DNA of 64,000 nt from Eutypa lata. Its lineage: Eukaryota; Ascomycota; Sordariomycetes; Xylariales; Diatrypaceae. This document shows, one piece after another, positions 22,501 through 33,163 of this stretch. The notes beneath the pieces are model-generated. The model was not told where the DNA came from, did not search any database, and saw only the letters and a program-made list of their open reading frames with translations. Position 1 is the first letter of the stretch; each line of letters opens with the position of its first letter. The DNA lies in contig JAKULF010000007.1 in assembly GCA_022661535.1 (NCBI GenBank), positions 3,844,001-3,908,000 of the forward strand. The letters are read 5' to 3'. A program made the position numbers and the translations under genes.

Positions 22501-23083
22501 CCCAGGACGGCAGCGGCGCGCTGTCGCCGGAGACCGCGTAGTAGTTGAGCAGCGCTTCCGTCGCGGCGTCTCGATCTTCGGTCGTGCGGAACGTCTGCTC
22601 CGCGAAGCTGAACGAGAACGGCCTCGACGGGTACAGCAGGAGCGACGAGGGCGCCGAGTACGCCCCGATGGCTTCGATCTGCTCGGACAGGGGGATCTCG
22701 ACCTCGGGTGCCGGGTTCCGCGACACGACGAGCGTCGCGTTCGCCGCCGCGAGACCCGTGGCGTCGCGCGCGAGGAGCTCCACGGCCACGCCCACGACGT
22801 CTCCGGGGTCCGTCACGTCGGCGTCCTGGGGTGTCCCGAAGAGGAGCCGCGCGTCGCTGTCGATGGAGAGCCACGCGGGGGCGTTGCCGCCGAGTGAGTA
22901 TGTCATCGGGAGCTCGGAGAAGAACGTCAGCGACGAGAAGGTGAACGAGAAGGGCTCGGAGATGCGCGCTACCGGCGGCAGCTGCGAGTTGATGGGGAAG
23001 TAGTTCACGGGGACGGCGCTGACGCTGACAATGATGACGGCGAGTAGCCCGGGCCACAGAAGCACCCGTCCTGCTGCCACCAT
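19532..23083 (-). CDS. AXL2: Axial budding pattern protein 2-like (cadherin-like polarity receptor)
   Basis: Single ORF of 1183 residues. Residues 1-23 form a signal peptide (LLAVIIVSVSAVPV). The extracellular part has three to four dystroglycan/cadherin-like repeats with the typical strand signatures PAWLSIDSDARLLFGTP, PSWVSFDAESLTFAGTTP, PEWLKFDTETWGLSGTP and SPWIHLDSGSKKLSGTA. These are followed by a Pro/Thr-rich stalk and one transmembrane helix at about 462-484 (LLWLLLPFLLLLCIGVILFV) with an RRRRRR stop-transfer run. The cytosolic tail of about 690 residues is Ser/Pro-rich, contains poly-Gln and Pro clusters, and ends very acidic. This architecture is that of Axl2, which marks sites of polarised growth through septins and Bud proteins in budding yeast. 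In filamentous fungi homologues act in septation and conidiation. A RasGAP of BUD2 type lies 27 kb away in the same window. Confidence 0.92.
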   Translation of the reverse strand: MVAAGRVLLWPGLLAVIIVSVSAVPVNYFPINSQLPPVARISEPFSFTFSSLTFFSELPMTYSLGGNAPAWLSIDSDARLLFGTPQDADVTDPGDVVGVAVELLARDATGLAAANATLVVSRNPAPEVEIPLSEQIEAIGAYSAPSSLLLYPSRPFSFSFAEQTFRTTEDRDAATEALLNYYAVSGDSAPLPSWVSFDAESLTFAGTTPPFESLVQPPQTFGFQLVASDVLGFASASIPFSIVVGNHELTADEAEVQLNASHGKPFQYGGLAQILNIDGRPLRVEEVTSITAIDLPEWLKFDTETWGLSGTPDAAAESSNVTIAVVDTYSDSLNVTIMIEMEMELFVSDIPDMNITAGSDLSFDLKRYLFDPQKVDISIESQPSSPWIHLDSGSKKLSGTAPEPRAETYAAGITVTFKATLKRGGGTETRTMVLHVVDPSATDPTFVPTTPKETEDPSRRNLLWLLLPFLLLLCIGVILFVLCMRRRRRRINKIDIMEVSAPIPGTFVNHGGSGSGGSSLQDMRKMLDIGPPGTDTIRVVGTDSEAPNGVATSSNLRETRVVSGSSVRSGLQPHALPLYSDRRKSRSDGAIAALRDSWFERPPRIVGGGQEVMDERSLLSDTSLGEGELQVAGEARLSGLARTANDGPYGKNRLMLDVPLISEPFSIQPTPEMAYQPPNKAGRYDLSSSGGSSGGSSEGGEDSAGFSSFSSEPTPIVGYTTRTNTNHHRPRSGVGLGVGSRLSRVLKRVSGGGQDSHRQNRSSNLSSSSTTQTTRTSILTTALAEQRQATTAGPSAVAKPTIVHISNRPGEARYFSRRARSGGDSSPVFFSGGSGGSRRNLTITGSETSSRDDSSSQDEGGKTPTHPSPPPRIFVAAPRDSDSSWDRLARNSLGIAHKDLVVGPLAHHHVHKHYDGFTREPFSAPPEKPNWDASDQWASPASSGSGSDDIGGRSSWIQPLRIPAQIPAPPLQQQPQPLTTGATATNTTTARLRTPEAKGKGKATTTTTSSTVPSTEFQTPATSRPAAGGGALHRRQAPISQTTPSPPPRVLLPSPPPLNESSRSRNAAAATFRSQQQQLLPETPTPAGRGGRIPLADRLNEATPNGSVRSAGSLTATGTVVRKRGDGYEYGDGSGEREGENGDDNDDDDDMWEDIRPPESTFGADWGDGGEGGSEGGSFAVYI

Positions 23084-25748
23084 GGTGATGCGTAGAGTGT
23101 CGTCAGCGCATGAAGAGGTAGGTTGCGTATGATCGATCTACTGCTCGGCAGAGTGTCGAATTCGCTGTGAGGAAACGTGACTGGAACCGTGACTTTGTCT
23201 GATCTCGTCTCATTCGCATCATGTAGTTAGGCAGTCAGTCCATACGTAACAAAACTGATGACAGAAAGAGCAGCAGCAACCTCTTTCGAGAAGGCGAAAA
23301 TGTTCTGTAGAGAGACACATGCCTAGCCGGGGGAGTCTGCCCGAGCCAGCCCGAGACCGCCCCTGGCTTGAAGAGGCTCGTCGCATTGCAGAAAAAAAAT
23401 ATCGCCGGACGCGTAAAGCTTCGACGTTGGGAGGGAGGCACTATCGCGAGAACCCCAGCGCGCTGGGCGGTTGCGCGTTTCGTGTGCAGCTCGTGGAATT
23501 CCCATGTCTCAGCTGCTACTAAATCCACCGGGAGAAATTGATCAGCCAAGGCTGGTAGTTGGTCACATTCCATGTGTCTTTGCGGCGCCCTCGCAGAACT
23601 ACTAGTTAACCAAGGGCTAGTTAAGGGATGGGGCTCAGAAATCCAACCCATTATATTGGTGATGTATGGTATGGCCAGCCAATATCTAATTTATGACAGT
23701 TAGAAGCTATCGATTGGTTTAGTCTAATTCACATAATAGACGCATTCAACTTGACCCTTACTCGGTACCTCCTTTTTTGAAGTTTCCATATATGTCCCAT
23801 TCTAACGAGGGAGTACGATATCCTCTCGTTACTATGACATTTAGCCCCACCCTTTCAGAACAAGATACCGATGTTGCTCGCTCTAGGATCCACGACGTTG
23901 TACGGATTGTCCCATACCCACACTGTCAGATCAAGATCCGCTCTGAAGTGACAGAAGAGCCTATTTAAGACGTCGGGACTTTTAGCCCAAACGACCGCTT
24001 CACGAGCGATTCTCCCCTCCCAGAGGTTGTTAGATTGTCAAGTAATAATAGTTGCTAAAGAGTATGGTTAGCATCGAATTCTTTAGCAAGGGGGCCTCCT
24101 ATATAGCAAGGCTAAGAGTCGTTCCTTCAAAAGATTCATCCTGGAAGCTCTCCTACGGTGCTCTGTTCACCTGGCGCAATAGACATACCTTAAAGATACG
24201 TCTAATAGAACCTACCTAACCATGATGTCTAACAGGATATTAGGGACTTAGCTGTTAACAATGAATACCAGATCAATACATATAATCGTTCAATCTAGCT
24301 AGGTGTCATATTCTATTCTAGCTAACCAAATGGAATCAGATAAGAGCTCATCGAGATAGGGACATCCTTATTGAATTCCCATCTAGAAAAACATTATTCC
24401 AATCGCCACTTCAGAAGGTGGAAAGTCGTATCGACTGGCTAAGACAGGAACTCTATACTATAAGGCACAATGTGTCCAGAGCAGATTTCCTCATGCGATG
24501 ATATTAGAGGTCTCGATGAAAAGATGTACCAAGCCACTATTCACAAGAGGATACGGAAGCTTTGGATTCCAGCAGACCATCACTCGCAAATTATGGTTTA
24601 TCCTGTCATCCTCCTATGTCGTCTAGACAGATAAAGTCCTGGGCACCACCCCCTTACGAGGTAGCTGCTCGAATGTGTGAGAACAATGTTAAAATTAGGG
24701 AAAATAGGGTTGGTAAACTGACGAGTGCTTCCTAGTCCCTGGCGTGGAGTTTCTAGAAAGTATCCGAATACCTATATTGTGTATCGTCTACTCCCTTACT
24801 GAGTGTTAGGAAGGGGAATTGCTGTAAGGCGATATCAAGGTCCCTGTCTGACTAACATAAATAGTTTGCTGGCTGCTCCCTGGCAGCCTGCGCTGCACAG
24901 AACGACCCAGCACATCTAAAACCCAAAATGAGTATTAGAAAGACGAGTTTACGCTTTGCTACCAATTATTGTCCGTGGTTATTGTTATAATCTATCAGTT
25001 CTCTTCACTAGGTAGGGAGCGCGGAATCAGATAGGGGCACTTGTCTAGCCATAGTAAATATCATATAAGAAGGAAGGAAAGATCTTAAAAAAGTGTTGGT
25101 TTAACTGGGTTTATTCGTCATTCGTCATGCTCCTTTCGGACCTCGCATGGCTCTTGGCATGGGTAGCAAACCAAGACATGTGTACCTAGTAACTACATCG
25201 TGGAAGCGGTCAATGACTTAATGCTGCTTATGCTTATGTCGTCTACAGTGATAAACTTAGAATGTCCAGCTTTCGTGATATAATTCAATCCTCAAAGTGC
25301 TATATAGTCGCTTTTGATGAACACCTCAAGTATATTCGGGAAGATGTCCCGATGCATGCGCATTACGTTACATCTGGTCAGATCTCAGATCTGAGGCTCT
25401 TGTTGAGTTTGTGTAATGGCTACCTACCTACCTACCTATGTAGGTACATATCCGACATGACATCAATGCCATTTATTGCATATATAACCGAGAAAATAAA
25501 GTTTTGTAATCAGAGTTTGGAAAGTCATCGATTACACAGGACAACAGCCTTGATAAGAAAAAGGGAGGGCCCAGAGCGGTCGAGACCAGTCATGAAGGGA
25601 ATCCCTATCCCTTAAGAAGGGAAGTGTCAACCTGATAAACCCAAATATTAAATACCTCAAATCTCTTAACCATACACGTCTACCAGGTAGTTAACTTCCG
25701 AAGAAGAACTGGAAAAGAAGAAGCTTTGTGCGAAGTATATTAACTAAA
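23084..25748. other. AXL2 promoter region and AT-rich gap
   Basis: The first several hundred bases are the AXL2 upstream region, which is shared with nothing on the plus strand until 25749. From about 23650 to 25680 the DNA is AT-rich, with many stops in all frames. A CTACCTACCTACCTATGTAGG tract lies near 25423-25445. Frames around 24400-24800 look faintly protein-like but carry stops and no family is recognisable. Confidence 0.45.
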
Positions 25749-26739
25749 ATGTTACCTATCCGGCCACCATCACCCGAGTTCTCGCCCTTGGCGTTCGGCG
25801 AAGACTTTTCCCCACTGCCGATCCTCAAGGCGGCAGGGACCATCGAAGTCAGCTTCTCAGGACTTCTCTCAACACCACTCCGACTGCACGAAGATTTGGC
25901 CCATGGATGCGGCGGTCAACTATGGCCCGCGGGAATCATTCTTGCAAAGCACATGCTACGATACCACCAAAATGATCTGCAACAATCGAGAATGTGGGTT
26001 TAAAAATTGAAAGAACAAAATTACCCACGATGCGTTGTCACATTACTGCAGACCCGGGACTCTCTCTATGCGGTGTAAGACCCTAAATCTGTTACTAATA
26101 TCTTTTTTCTTTCTTTCAACGATATATAGACTTGAACTTGGAGCAGGTGGCGGTCTAGTGGGGTTGGCTGTTGCAAAGCAGTGTGCCTATGAGGAGACGC
26201 TTTACATCACCGATCAAGCGGACATGTTCTCGTTAATGGAACATAACATTGCGCTGAATGCTTTAGGCGGTCGAGTAAACGCTGCAATATTGAACTGGTA
26301 AGCGCTTCTCCCCCTCCTTTTCCCCTATGCAGTGAGACTCTGCAGGTTGTAGACGGCGTCTGCGCCTACGTGCAGATACTCTAACACGCCGCTGCGGGGT
26401 TTTTTTTCCAGGGGCGAGCCGCTCCCAAGAGAGATCGTAGATTTGAAGCCGGATATCATTCTGGCGGCCGATTGCGCTTACTTCGAACCAGCCTTCCCCT
26501 TGCTGCTGGCCACGTTATCGGATCTACTGACGTTGTGCCCATCGGCGACCATCTTCTTCAGTTTCAAGAAGAGGAGAAGGGCCGATGCGCAATTTTTCAA
26601 GAAGGCGCGGAAGGCCTTCAAAGTGGTAGAGATCGAGGATGAAGACCGTCCCGTCTTTAGCCGCGAGGGTTTGTTCCTTTACACTTTTACTAGCAAGACA
26701 CCACCACACCAGGAGCACCCTTCCGCGATGCAGGAGTAG
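25749..26739 (+). CDS. EFM6: Protein-lysine N-methyltransferase EFM6
   Basis: Exons 25749-25993, 26130-26297 and 26412-26739 (introns of 136 and 114 nt) give 246 residues. The second exon opens with the SAM-binding motif I LELGAGGGLVGLAVAK (residues 83 onward), followed by ITDQ, the acidic motif that contacts the ribose. The third exon has DIILAADCAYFEPAFP, the post-II motif of the seven-beta-strand lysine methyltransferase group (METTL21-like), and a conserved SFKKRRRADAQFF block. The N-terminal GQLWPAGIILAKHML is the usual W-P-A motif preceding the core. The yeast orthologue Efm6 methylates a lysine of elongation factor eEF1A. Start at 25749 is the first ATG with family similarity; a run of AAG/GAA-rich leader precedes it. 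Confidence 0.93.
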
Positions 26740-28612
26740 TTAACTAAATAGTAGCCAATGATAATATGTTATCGCACGTTCTGAAGTTTTCTCACCGTCT
26801 TCCGATCAGAGTTTTTTTCTTCCGCACTTGTCACTGCATATAGTCTGCAGGTGAGGAGAGGTGGAGGCCCCTTTTTGGTGCTAACAAGATTTGTTATGTA
26901 TAGTTAGACGATACTGGTTGATAACGCCATATTCCAAGGGCTCAAACCCGCCTCCACTTCCCCTCACGCACACGGCCTGGAACTTATACTAACGAGAACA
27001 GTCTCCAGTTGACAGCACTAGTTCGATCACTGGTAACATCCTTAAAGATGTATTGTACGTACGTAGATGCCAAACTAATGCGTGTGCAATCGCCATTTGC
27101 CCAGACTGCCCAGGCGGGTTGTGTAGCCACTAACTAGGTAGTATAGTAAGAACCCCCATATCGGGCAGCGAAGAAACGTGGAATTTCAACAAGAGGCCTC
27201 ATCCTGCTTTGAGATGGATCTCTTAGTTATTAGGGTGGGCTGGCATGTCGATCGATCACGACAACATCTGCTTGTGGCGCTTTGACCATGAATCTCTTTT
27301 TTCTTTTGTCCCCAGCCAGATTTCGTATCGAGACCCCATTCTCCACGATTGGCTTGCTTTCCATGTCTCCAGCCACTATGTTAGTTAGTAGTTTTGTGGT
27401 ACCTCCGCAGTATAGCCAACCAACACGGGCGAGCGGACGGATTGCCATGTGAAAAGAATTTATGACACGAGAAAAACTTGGAAGTAAACCTAGCACCACG
27501 GCAGGAGAGCCAGAATGCTAATAACTAATGCATAACTTGCAGTGGTTTTTTAGTTCATAACTAACACTAACTAGCTCTAACTTACAGGTACAATCGAAAG
27601 GATCGCCAGGAACCAATCCCTAGAATGTACACTACACTAACTAAATTATTCCGACCAGGACCTTGACAGGGTTCCAAAGTTGCTTCTGCGCCTTCAATTG
27701 GCGAAGAATTGCTTTCCCCACCTGAAAGTCCTAGGCGCATTGGCTGTCGGGGCAGTGCTACCGCGGTGCCTTGCAGCCAACCCGGCCGGCTGCAACCCTC
27801 CAGGTTAACCACGTTGACTAAAATGTGACAAGGACCTGTGAGGGAGGGTCTCATCCACCTGTTAGTTAAGCCCTCTCTGCCCTGGTTCGGCGTTCAGAGG
27901 CCACGCAGTTTGTTGGTGCCAGAATCCTGATTTTTGACTGGCACATACATAGTTAGTCTAGGAGGAATGGCAAGAGAGAGAGGGGAGGGTTAACCGTGTC
28001 TCCAGCCAGCCAGCCTCTCGGATGTTTGCTGTTTCAGCCCTAGTACGGCCAATTGCCTCTTGGTCCGAGAGACAAGGATGTTTTAGTGTAGCAATGTAGC
28101 TCATCCCAAGCCGGCCCCAATTCAGCTTGGCTTGTTTGTGTTCCCTTAACCCCCTGATGCTGGCAGGCCCCCCCCTGGCTCCTTGCGCTCTTTTTGCAGA
28201 GCCCATAAAGAGTCCTCATGACTCCTTTGACTGAAGTTTCTTTTAACCGTACCGTACAGTCGAGTCCAGTCCTTGTGGTTCAAACCAACAACAATTCATT
28301 CCTTTCAGGAGCAGCGCTCACTTGTATACATTCCCTTTTTTTACGCCGCAGCTGCTCACTACGCTCATTCCCAAGGGAAGAAGAAGAAGAAGCAAAAAAT
28401 AGAGACTTTGAAGTCACAGAACGTCTGGAAAAACGCCATCTGTTTTTAACAACTAGTTCGGAATCGCTCCTTTATATTCCGAAAGTGGAAAGAAAGTTAC
28501 GTTACATAGTAGTATTCGAACCTACCGGCCCATTGTCAAACGCGACCTTACCTGGCTGGATCCTGACCAAACAAAATCCGTAAAAACGTAAAGAAAAAAA
28601 GTCAAATTCAAA
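26740..28612. other. Intergenic region with RlpA-like gene promoter
   Basis: No intact gene is seen. The final 400 bases contain a TATA-poor promoter and A-rich leader of the gene at 28613 (GTAAAGAAAAAAAGTCAAATTC just before the ATG). A 44-codon minus-strand ORF at 27230-27364 (MESKPIVENGVSIRN at its start) has coding-like composition but no known family. The rest shows scattered CTAACTAA motifs. Confidence 0.45.
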
Positions 28613-29563
28613 ATGAAGTCTACAACGTTCACCGCCGCCCTTTTGGCATCTGTAGCCGTTGCCCAGCCTCACCACGGGCACCAGCACCGGCGCCGGCACC
28701 AGCACGAAGACCAGCTCGAGAAGCGAGAGCTGGTGGTCGAATGGGAGACGGTCTGGGAGACCGCGACCGTCTACGTGGACGAGACCACCACGGAAACCGT
28801 CCTTCCCGAAAAGACGCCCGAGGCCGAAGCCCTCCCTACCACTAGCACCGGCGGTGGCCCGGGCCAGTTCTTCGAGACACCCACTGTACAGCCTACCACC
28901 CTGGCCACATCCACAACCGCGGCGTCGTCACCGCCGCCGCCACCCGCAGAGACGACCACCGAGGAAGCCCCTCCTGCGCCTACCACCACCAGCACCAGCA
29001 CACCCCAGCCTGAACCCACCAGCACCAGCACACCCCAGCCTGAACCCACCACAACTACAGCCCCAGCTGTCGCGGTGCCCACCATAGCCGCGCCACCACC
29101 CGTGGCCGAGACGACAACATCCACCCCACCAGCGCCGACCACCACCAGTGCCGCTCCCCCAGCAGAGACCAGCAGCGGAAGCGGGAGCGGCGACGGCGGC
29201 TCTTCCGGCGGCAGCGGCAGCGGCGTCTCGGGCGAGGGCGAGATCACGTACTACGCGGTGGGTCTCGGCGCGTGCGGGTACGACGACTCCGGGGCGGACG
29301 ACACGGAGAACATCGTGGCGATGCCGATCGAGATGTGGACGGCGGTGAGCTCGGCGACCAACTACGGGCTCGGCATGCCGGCGCACCCGTGGTGCGACAA
29401 GACCATCACCATCAGGGCCAACGGCAAGTCCGTCCAGGCCAAGATCCGCGACAACTGCCCCGGCTGCAGCGGCGCCTCCATCGACGTCACGCCCCATGCC
29501 TTCCTCGCCCTGTTCGGCTCCCTCGACGGGGGGCGCGAGAACGTCGAGTGGTCTATGAACTAA
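28613..29563 (+). CDS. Secreted RlpA-like (expansin-like) double-psi beta-barrel protein
   Basis: Single exon of 316 residues. A signal peptide (MKSTTFTAALLASVAVAQP) is followed by a His/Arg-rich stretch and a Lys-Arg site (QLEKRELV) that fits Kex2-type processing. Residues 55-205 are a Thr/Pro/Ser-rich linker, likely O-glycosylated, including two exact 10-residue repeats TSTSTPQPEP and a Gly/Ser tract. Residues 210-316 form the double-psi beta-barrel: GEITYYAVGLGACGYDD, then NIVAMPIEMW, HPWCDKTITI, IRDNCPGCSGASIDVTPHAF. The conserved cysteines and the catalytic-type Asp of the family are present, as in allergen Asp f 7-like and barwin/expansin-like fungal proteins. Such proteins are secreted and associated with cell walls; enzyme activity is generally not demonstrated. 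Confidence 0.93.
   Translation: MKSTTFTAALLASVAVAQPHHGHQHRRRHQHEDQLEKRELVVEWETVWETATVYVDETTTETVLPEKTPEAEALPTTSTGGGPGQFFETPTVQPTTLATSTTAASSPPPPPAETTTEEAPPAPTTTSTSTPQPEPTSTSTPQPEPTTTTAPAVAVPTIAAPPPVAETTTSTPPAPTTTSAAPPAETSSGSGSGDGGSSGGSGSGVSGEGEITYYAVGLGACGYDDSGADDTENIVAMPIEMWTAVSSATNYGLGMPAHPWCDKTITIRANGKSVQAKIRDNCPGCSGASIDVTPHAFLALFGSLDGGRENVEWSMN
28985..29048 (+). repeat. Two-copy 30-bp in-frame tandem repeat
   Basis: The unit CCAGCACCAGCACACCCCAG (plus CCTGAACCCA) occurs twice back to back inside the linker of the RlpA-like gene and encodes TSTSTPQPEP twice. The copies appear identical, suggesting recent slippage duplication. The linker length may vary between strains. Confidence 0.85.
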
Positions 29564-30912
29564 GGGGTGTGAGAAATGGTGAGGGTGAGGGTGAGGGAGA
29601 GAAAGAGGTGGGGATGGGAGAAGGGAGAAGGGAGAAGGGGGGAAAGGAAACCTGCTCGCTCATTCGTTCGCGTTCTTGTTGCTTGCTTTTCACTGGCGAC
29701 AATGGGGTTGGATATTTCACTGCTATACCCCATTTTGCCTGGCCTTCTTCATTGGAGGTGAGGGCAAAAACTGGGAAGTTCAAAAAGGCTGATATACCAC
29801 ATAACGAGGACACGGGAAAAAACTTTTCATTTTGGGTTTCCACAACGCGAGGCGAATCAAGCGAGATGAGGTATCTTGCAGACTTCACAATAGACATGGG
29901 ATTGGATTGGATTGGATTCACAGGCAGGCTGGCATGCCTTTATTTTTGGGTGGCCATCATTTTAAGCACAGCTAGCTATCTTTCATCATTCCCTCCTGTT
30001 CCCCCCCTCCTCGCTATGCAAGGGCTTAGAGAGGAGGGTGGGATAGAGAGAGAGAGAGAGAGAGAGAGATGGACAAAGGCTTCCTTACTACATCAGATTC
30101 TTGTATATACTTTAGGGGAACTAACCTATCTGCCTACCACGGTGGAAGCATTATTTATACCCATCACAATGAGAATACCATTTTCACTATACTATCTAAC
30201 TTCTCTATCATGTTGTCAGTGGCGTATTATAGTATATCCCCGGTCAAATACGCAGCCATGAATCAGAATGATTCCAAAATACCACATATCATCCATTAAG
30301 GCTAATTCGCCTCGGGGGAAAAAAAAGGTGTTGGATAGGAGATTTTGTGCTTCATATACTCTCTGAGCCGAAACTTCCCCACCACGCCCACCAACCAGCT
30401 TCTTGTTGATTGATTGATTCGTTCGACCTATGCAAAGTTATTCTCTAGAAGGGCTTTAGGAGACGTAGCTGCTTGTAATCTTAGTGCTGTACACTACACA
30501 ATTTGAGATCAACCTGGTTATAACCATGGTATTTTGCTTCTTTTTTTCCATTTGGTTTTTTTAACTACTGGAAACTCGACTTGCAACCGTGCTATCATTC
30601 CATATTTCCATCCCCCCATTCATGATTCACTGCCCCGTTCCCTTCCGGAAAATGCTGATTCCAGCCTACACGTAATGCCATGAAACCCTTACTTAGAAAG
30701 AACTCCTTCCTTGCATCATGATTCGATCCCCTTTTTTCATATCAATGATGGATCCTTGAAACAATCCAGCCCTTCCTTTCTTAGCTAGCCCACATGCCGT
30801 CCGGGACAGACATCAGAGTTCTAGCTCTCTCCTCTCTTCTACAAAAGAGATGTACGTGTTCGAGGGAGGTGATCTACGTTGGTTGGGTATATCCATCCAT
30901 CCACCCATAGAC
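29564..30912. other. Convergent intergenic region
   Basis: Between the 3' ends of the RlpA-like gene (+) and the cyclophilin gene (-). Contains GAGGGT/GGGAGAAG purine repeats right after the stop (29576-29640), a GATTG pentamer run near 29898-29918, and a (GA)12 microsatellite at about 30046-30069. No gene is seen; the long plus ORF here is a shadow that overruns the RlpA-like gene in another frame. Confidence 0.5.
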
Positions 30913-32178
30913 TCAAGAGAAGAATTTCTTATACGCAGCCTTCTCCTTCGCCGCCCGGGCCGCCGCCGCCTTCTTGACGGCATCGAGCTCCTTGGTGATG
31001 GCCGCATCGGCAGGTGCCAGCTTCTTAGCCTGCTCGAGGGCGACGACGGCCTCGTCCTCGTCGCGGAGGCGCACGAGCGCGAAACCGCGGCGGTAGAGGG
31101 CCTTGGCGCGGTCGGCATCGGCGACGCCCTGGACGAGGAGGGCGGCGGCGGCGCAGCGCTCGGCGTCCTCCCAGGCCTCGAGCTTGACGTTCATGAGGGC
31201 GCTGTTGCTGTTGAGGCTGAAGCGGAGGGCGTCGAGGCCCTGCTTCGTGACCTTGCCTCCCTTCTCCTCCTCCTCCGTGACCTGCACCTCCTCGTTCAGG
31301 TACCGCAGCCCCTTCTGGTACTTGTCGAGGGCGACGGCCGCGTCGCCCGCCTTGAACGCCTTGTTGCCGAAGTCCTTGCAGGCGGCGGCGATCTCGAGCG
31401 TCTGCGTCGCCGTCAGGGGGGTCCCGTCGGATGCCTGGTCCTCGGGGAAGTCCTCGTACGGGTCGCCGAGCGCGTCGGGCTGCTTGGCCTCGGGCGGCGC
31501 CGTGTCGCCCGTCACCTCCCCGCTGTCCGCGATCGCCGCCGCCTTCGTCGGCTTGTCGCCCCCTGATGTGGACAGGTTCTCGATCTGCCGGATGATGGAC
31601 TTGCCCGACTTGACCTCGCCGAAGACCACGTGCTTTCCGTCGAGGTGGGGCGTCGGGACCGTCGTGACGAAGAATTGGGAGCCGTTCGTGCCTGCATTGT
31701 ATGATTCATGGTAAGCCAATGTATGCATGCATGCAGAAGTACCTATGTAGAGAAGAAAGGAAGAAGGGAAGAGACGGTGAAGAAGAGAGTTTAACTAGAT
31801 GGGTTTGAACTCACCAGGACCGGCATTGGCCATGCTCAGCAGGAAGGGGCGGTCGTGCTTGAGGTCGAAGTTCTCGTCCTCGAACTTGGCGCCGTAGATG
31901 CTCTCGCCGCCGGTGCCGTCGCCGGCGGTGAAGTCGCCGCCCTGGATCATGAACTGCTTGATGACGCGGTGGAACTGGCTGCCCTTGTAGTGCAGCGGGC
32001 GGCCGGCCTTGCCGACCCCCTTCTCGCCCGTGCACAGGGCGCGGAAGTTCTCCGCCGTCTTCGGCACCACGTCGTCGTACAGCTCGAACGTCACGCGCCC
32101 CGCCGGCTTCTGCCCGATCGTGATGTCGAAGAAGACGCGGCTGCGCTGCTTCTTGGGGGTGGGGTCTGAGGAGGCCAT
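30913..32178 (-). CDS. CPR6: Peptidyl-prolyl cis-trans isomerase D (cyclophilin-40)
   Basis: Exons 32178-31815 and 31691-30913 are joined across a 123-nt intron (GTGAGT donor, CTGCAG-type acceptor) to give 380 residues, the normal Cyp40 length. Residues 13-180 are the cyclophilin domain, with [40 protein letters not shown] (active-site Arg, Gln-Gly-Gly-Asp), [20 protein letters not shown] and [12 protein letters not shown]. The C-terminal part carries tetratricopeptide repeats ([20 protein letters not shown] and [20 protein letters not shown], then [20 protein letters not shown]). Their carboxylate-clamp residues (K..N..N..K..R) bind the Hsp90 C-terminus. In yeast Cpr6 is an Hsp90 co-chaperone. 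The protein ends in KKFFS. It is convergent with the RlpA-like gene. Confidence 0.97.
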
Positions 32179-33163
32179 TGTGGTGGGTTGGTTGGTTGGT
32201 TGGTTTGTGGGTGGTGTAGTGTGTAGGTGGTGTATGTAGCGTGCGTACGTGAGGAGGAGTCTAGTCTAGTAGATTGATTCCTTGTGTGGTGTGTGAAAGG
32301 ATTTGAGAAAGTGGTAGTGGTGGTTGGTAGGTACTTTAGTTAAGTAATTGGTAGGATACCCAAGGAAGGTAGGTATGTATGGAGGAGAGGGGGTAATAAG
32401 TGGGATGTGGTGGAAGGTTAAGATTGAGAAGAGGAAGTGTTTGCTAACAAACTGCAGCAACTCTACACTATTTCAAGTAGGAGCAGAGCAGGAGCGAGCA
32501 GGTTGGCAAAGTTTGGTGCGATTGGGGCAGGGTCTGGAATGTCAATTCAAGCACGAGGCTACGAAGGGGTTGAAGCTTTTTGCTTTCGGAATCCGTAGAA
32601 GCTTCTAGGATACCTACGTAGAATAAGACATCGTGGGGCTCAGCGAGGGGCTCTCATCTCGACCAATCATGACGCAACCTGCCTAAGTAGGGCTGAAGCT
32701 ATAACAAGCCCGCGCGGGGTCTTCGTGCTTGGCATTTCTATATTGGGAATGTTTGTCGTCAACCAGGAGATCCTTTATTTACTACATACAAACTTAAGAC
32801 TTCCGTTCTAGGTATAGGATCTTCGAATACGTATCATTATATTATTTAATCAACTTAGCTTCTAGTTGAAACGCTATATAAGTATTCAAAATACTAGTTT
32901 GTAGAATAAAACCTCTCAAGGTAACCCAACCGACGGTCTGACGCTTCTATCACTTGAGGGTTGCATTAACTATAGCATAAATATTGCTAGTGTAGATTCA
33001 TGAAAACTCGTCTGTGTATTTATATAGGGTCGCTTTTCTAAAGCAGACTATGGTATATACAGGTACGATCATGCCGGTATATAGGCGGTTGTGGACCCAA
33101 GTAATGTCGTCCCAACGCGCAGCGACTTAGTCTACCTCCACATACAGATAGATGCATTAAGAC
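32179..33163. other. Cyclophilin promoter and AT-rich gap
   Basis: The first 250 bases are the cyclophilin-40 upstream region; on the plus strand it reads TTGGTTGGTTGG (32185-32200) and TGTGGTGTG repeats, that is, CCAACC-rich leader on the coding strand. From about 32760 to 33160 the DNA is AT-rich without coding sequence, up to the 3' end of the sugar transporter. Confidence 0.5.

Noticed and set aside
28505..28530. B-box-like GGTAGGTTCGAATACTAC on the minus strand
   Set aside because: The T-stem does not pair properly and no A-box or acceptor stem was found; it lies in the RlpA-like gene promoter.
29272..30261. 329-codon plus-strand ORF overlapping the RlpA-like gene
   Set aside because: Starts inside the conserved double-psi domain in the wrong frame and runs through repetitive 3' flank; no domain similarity.
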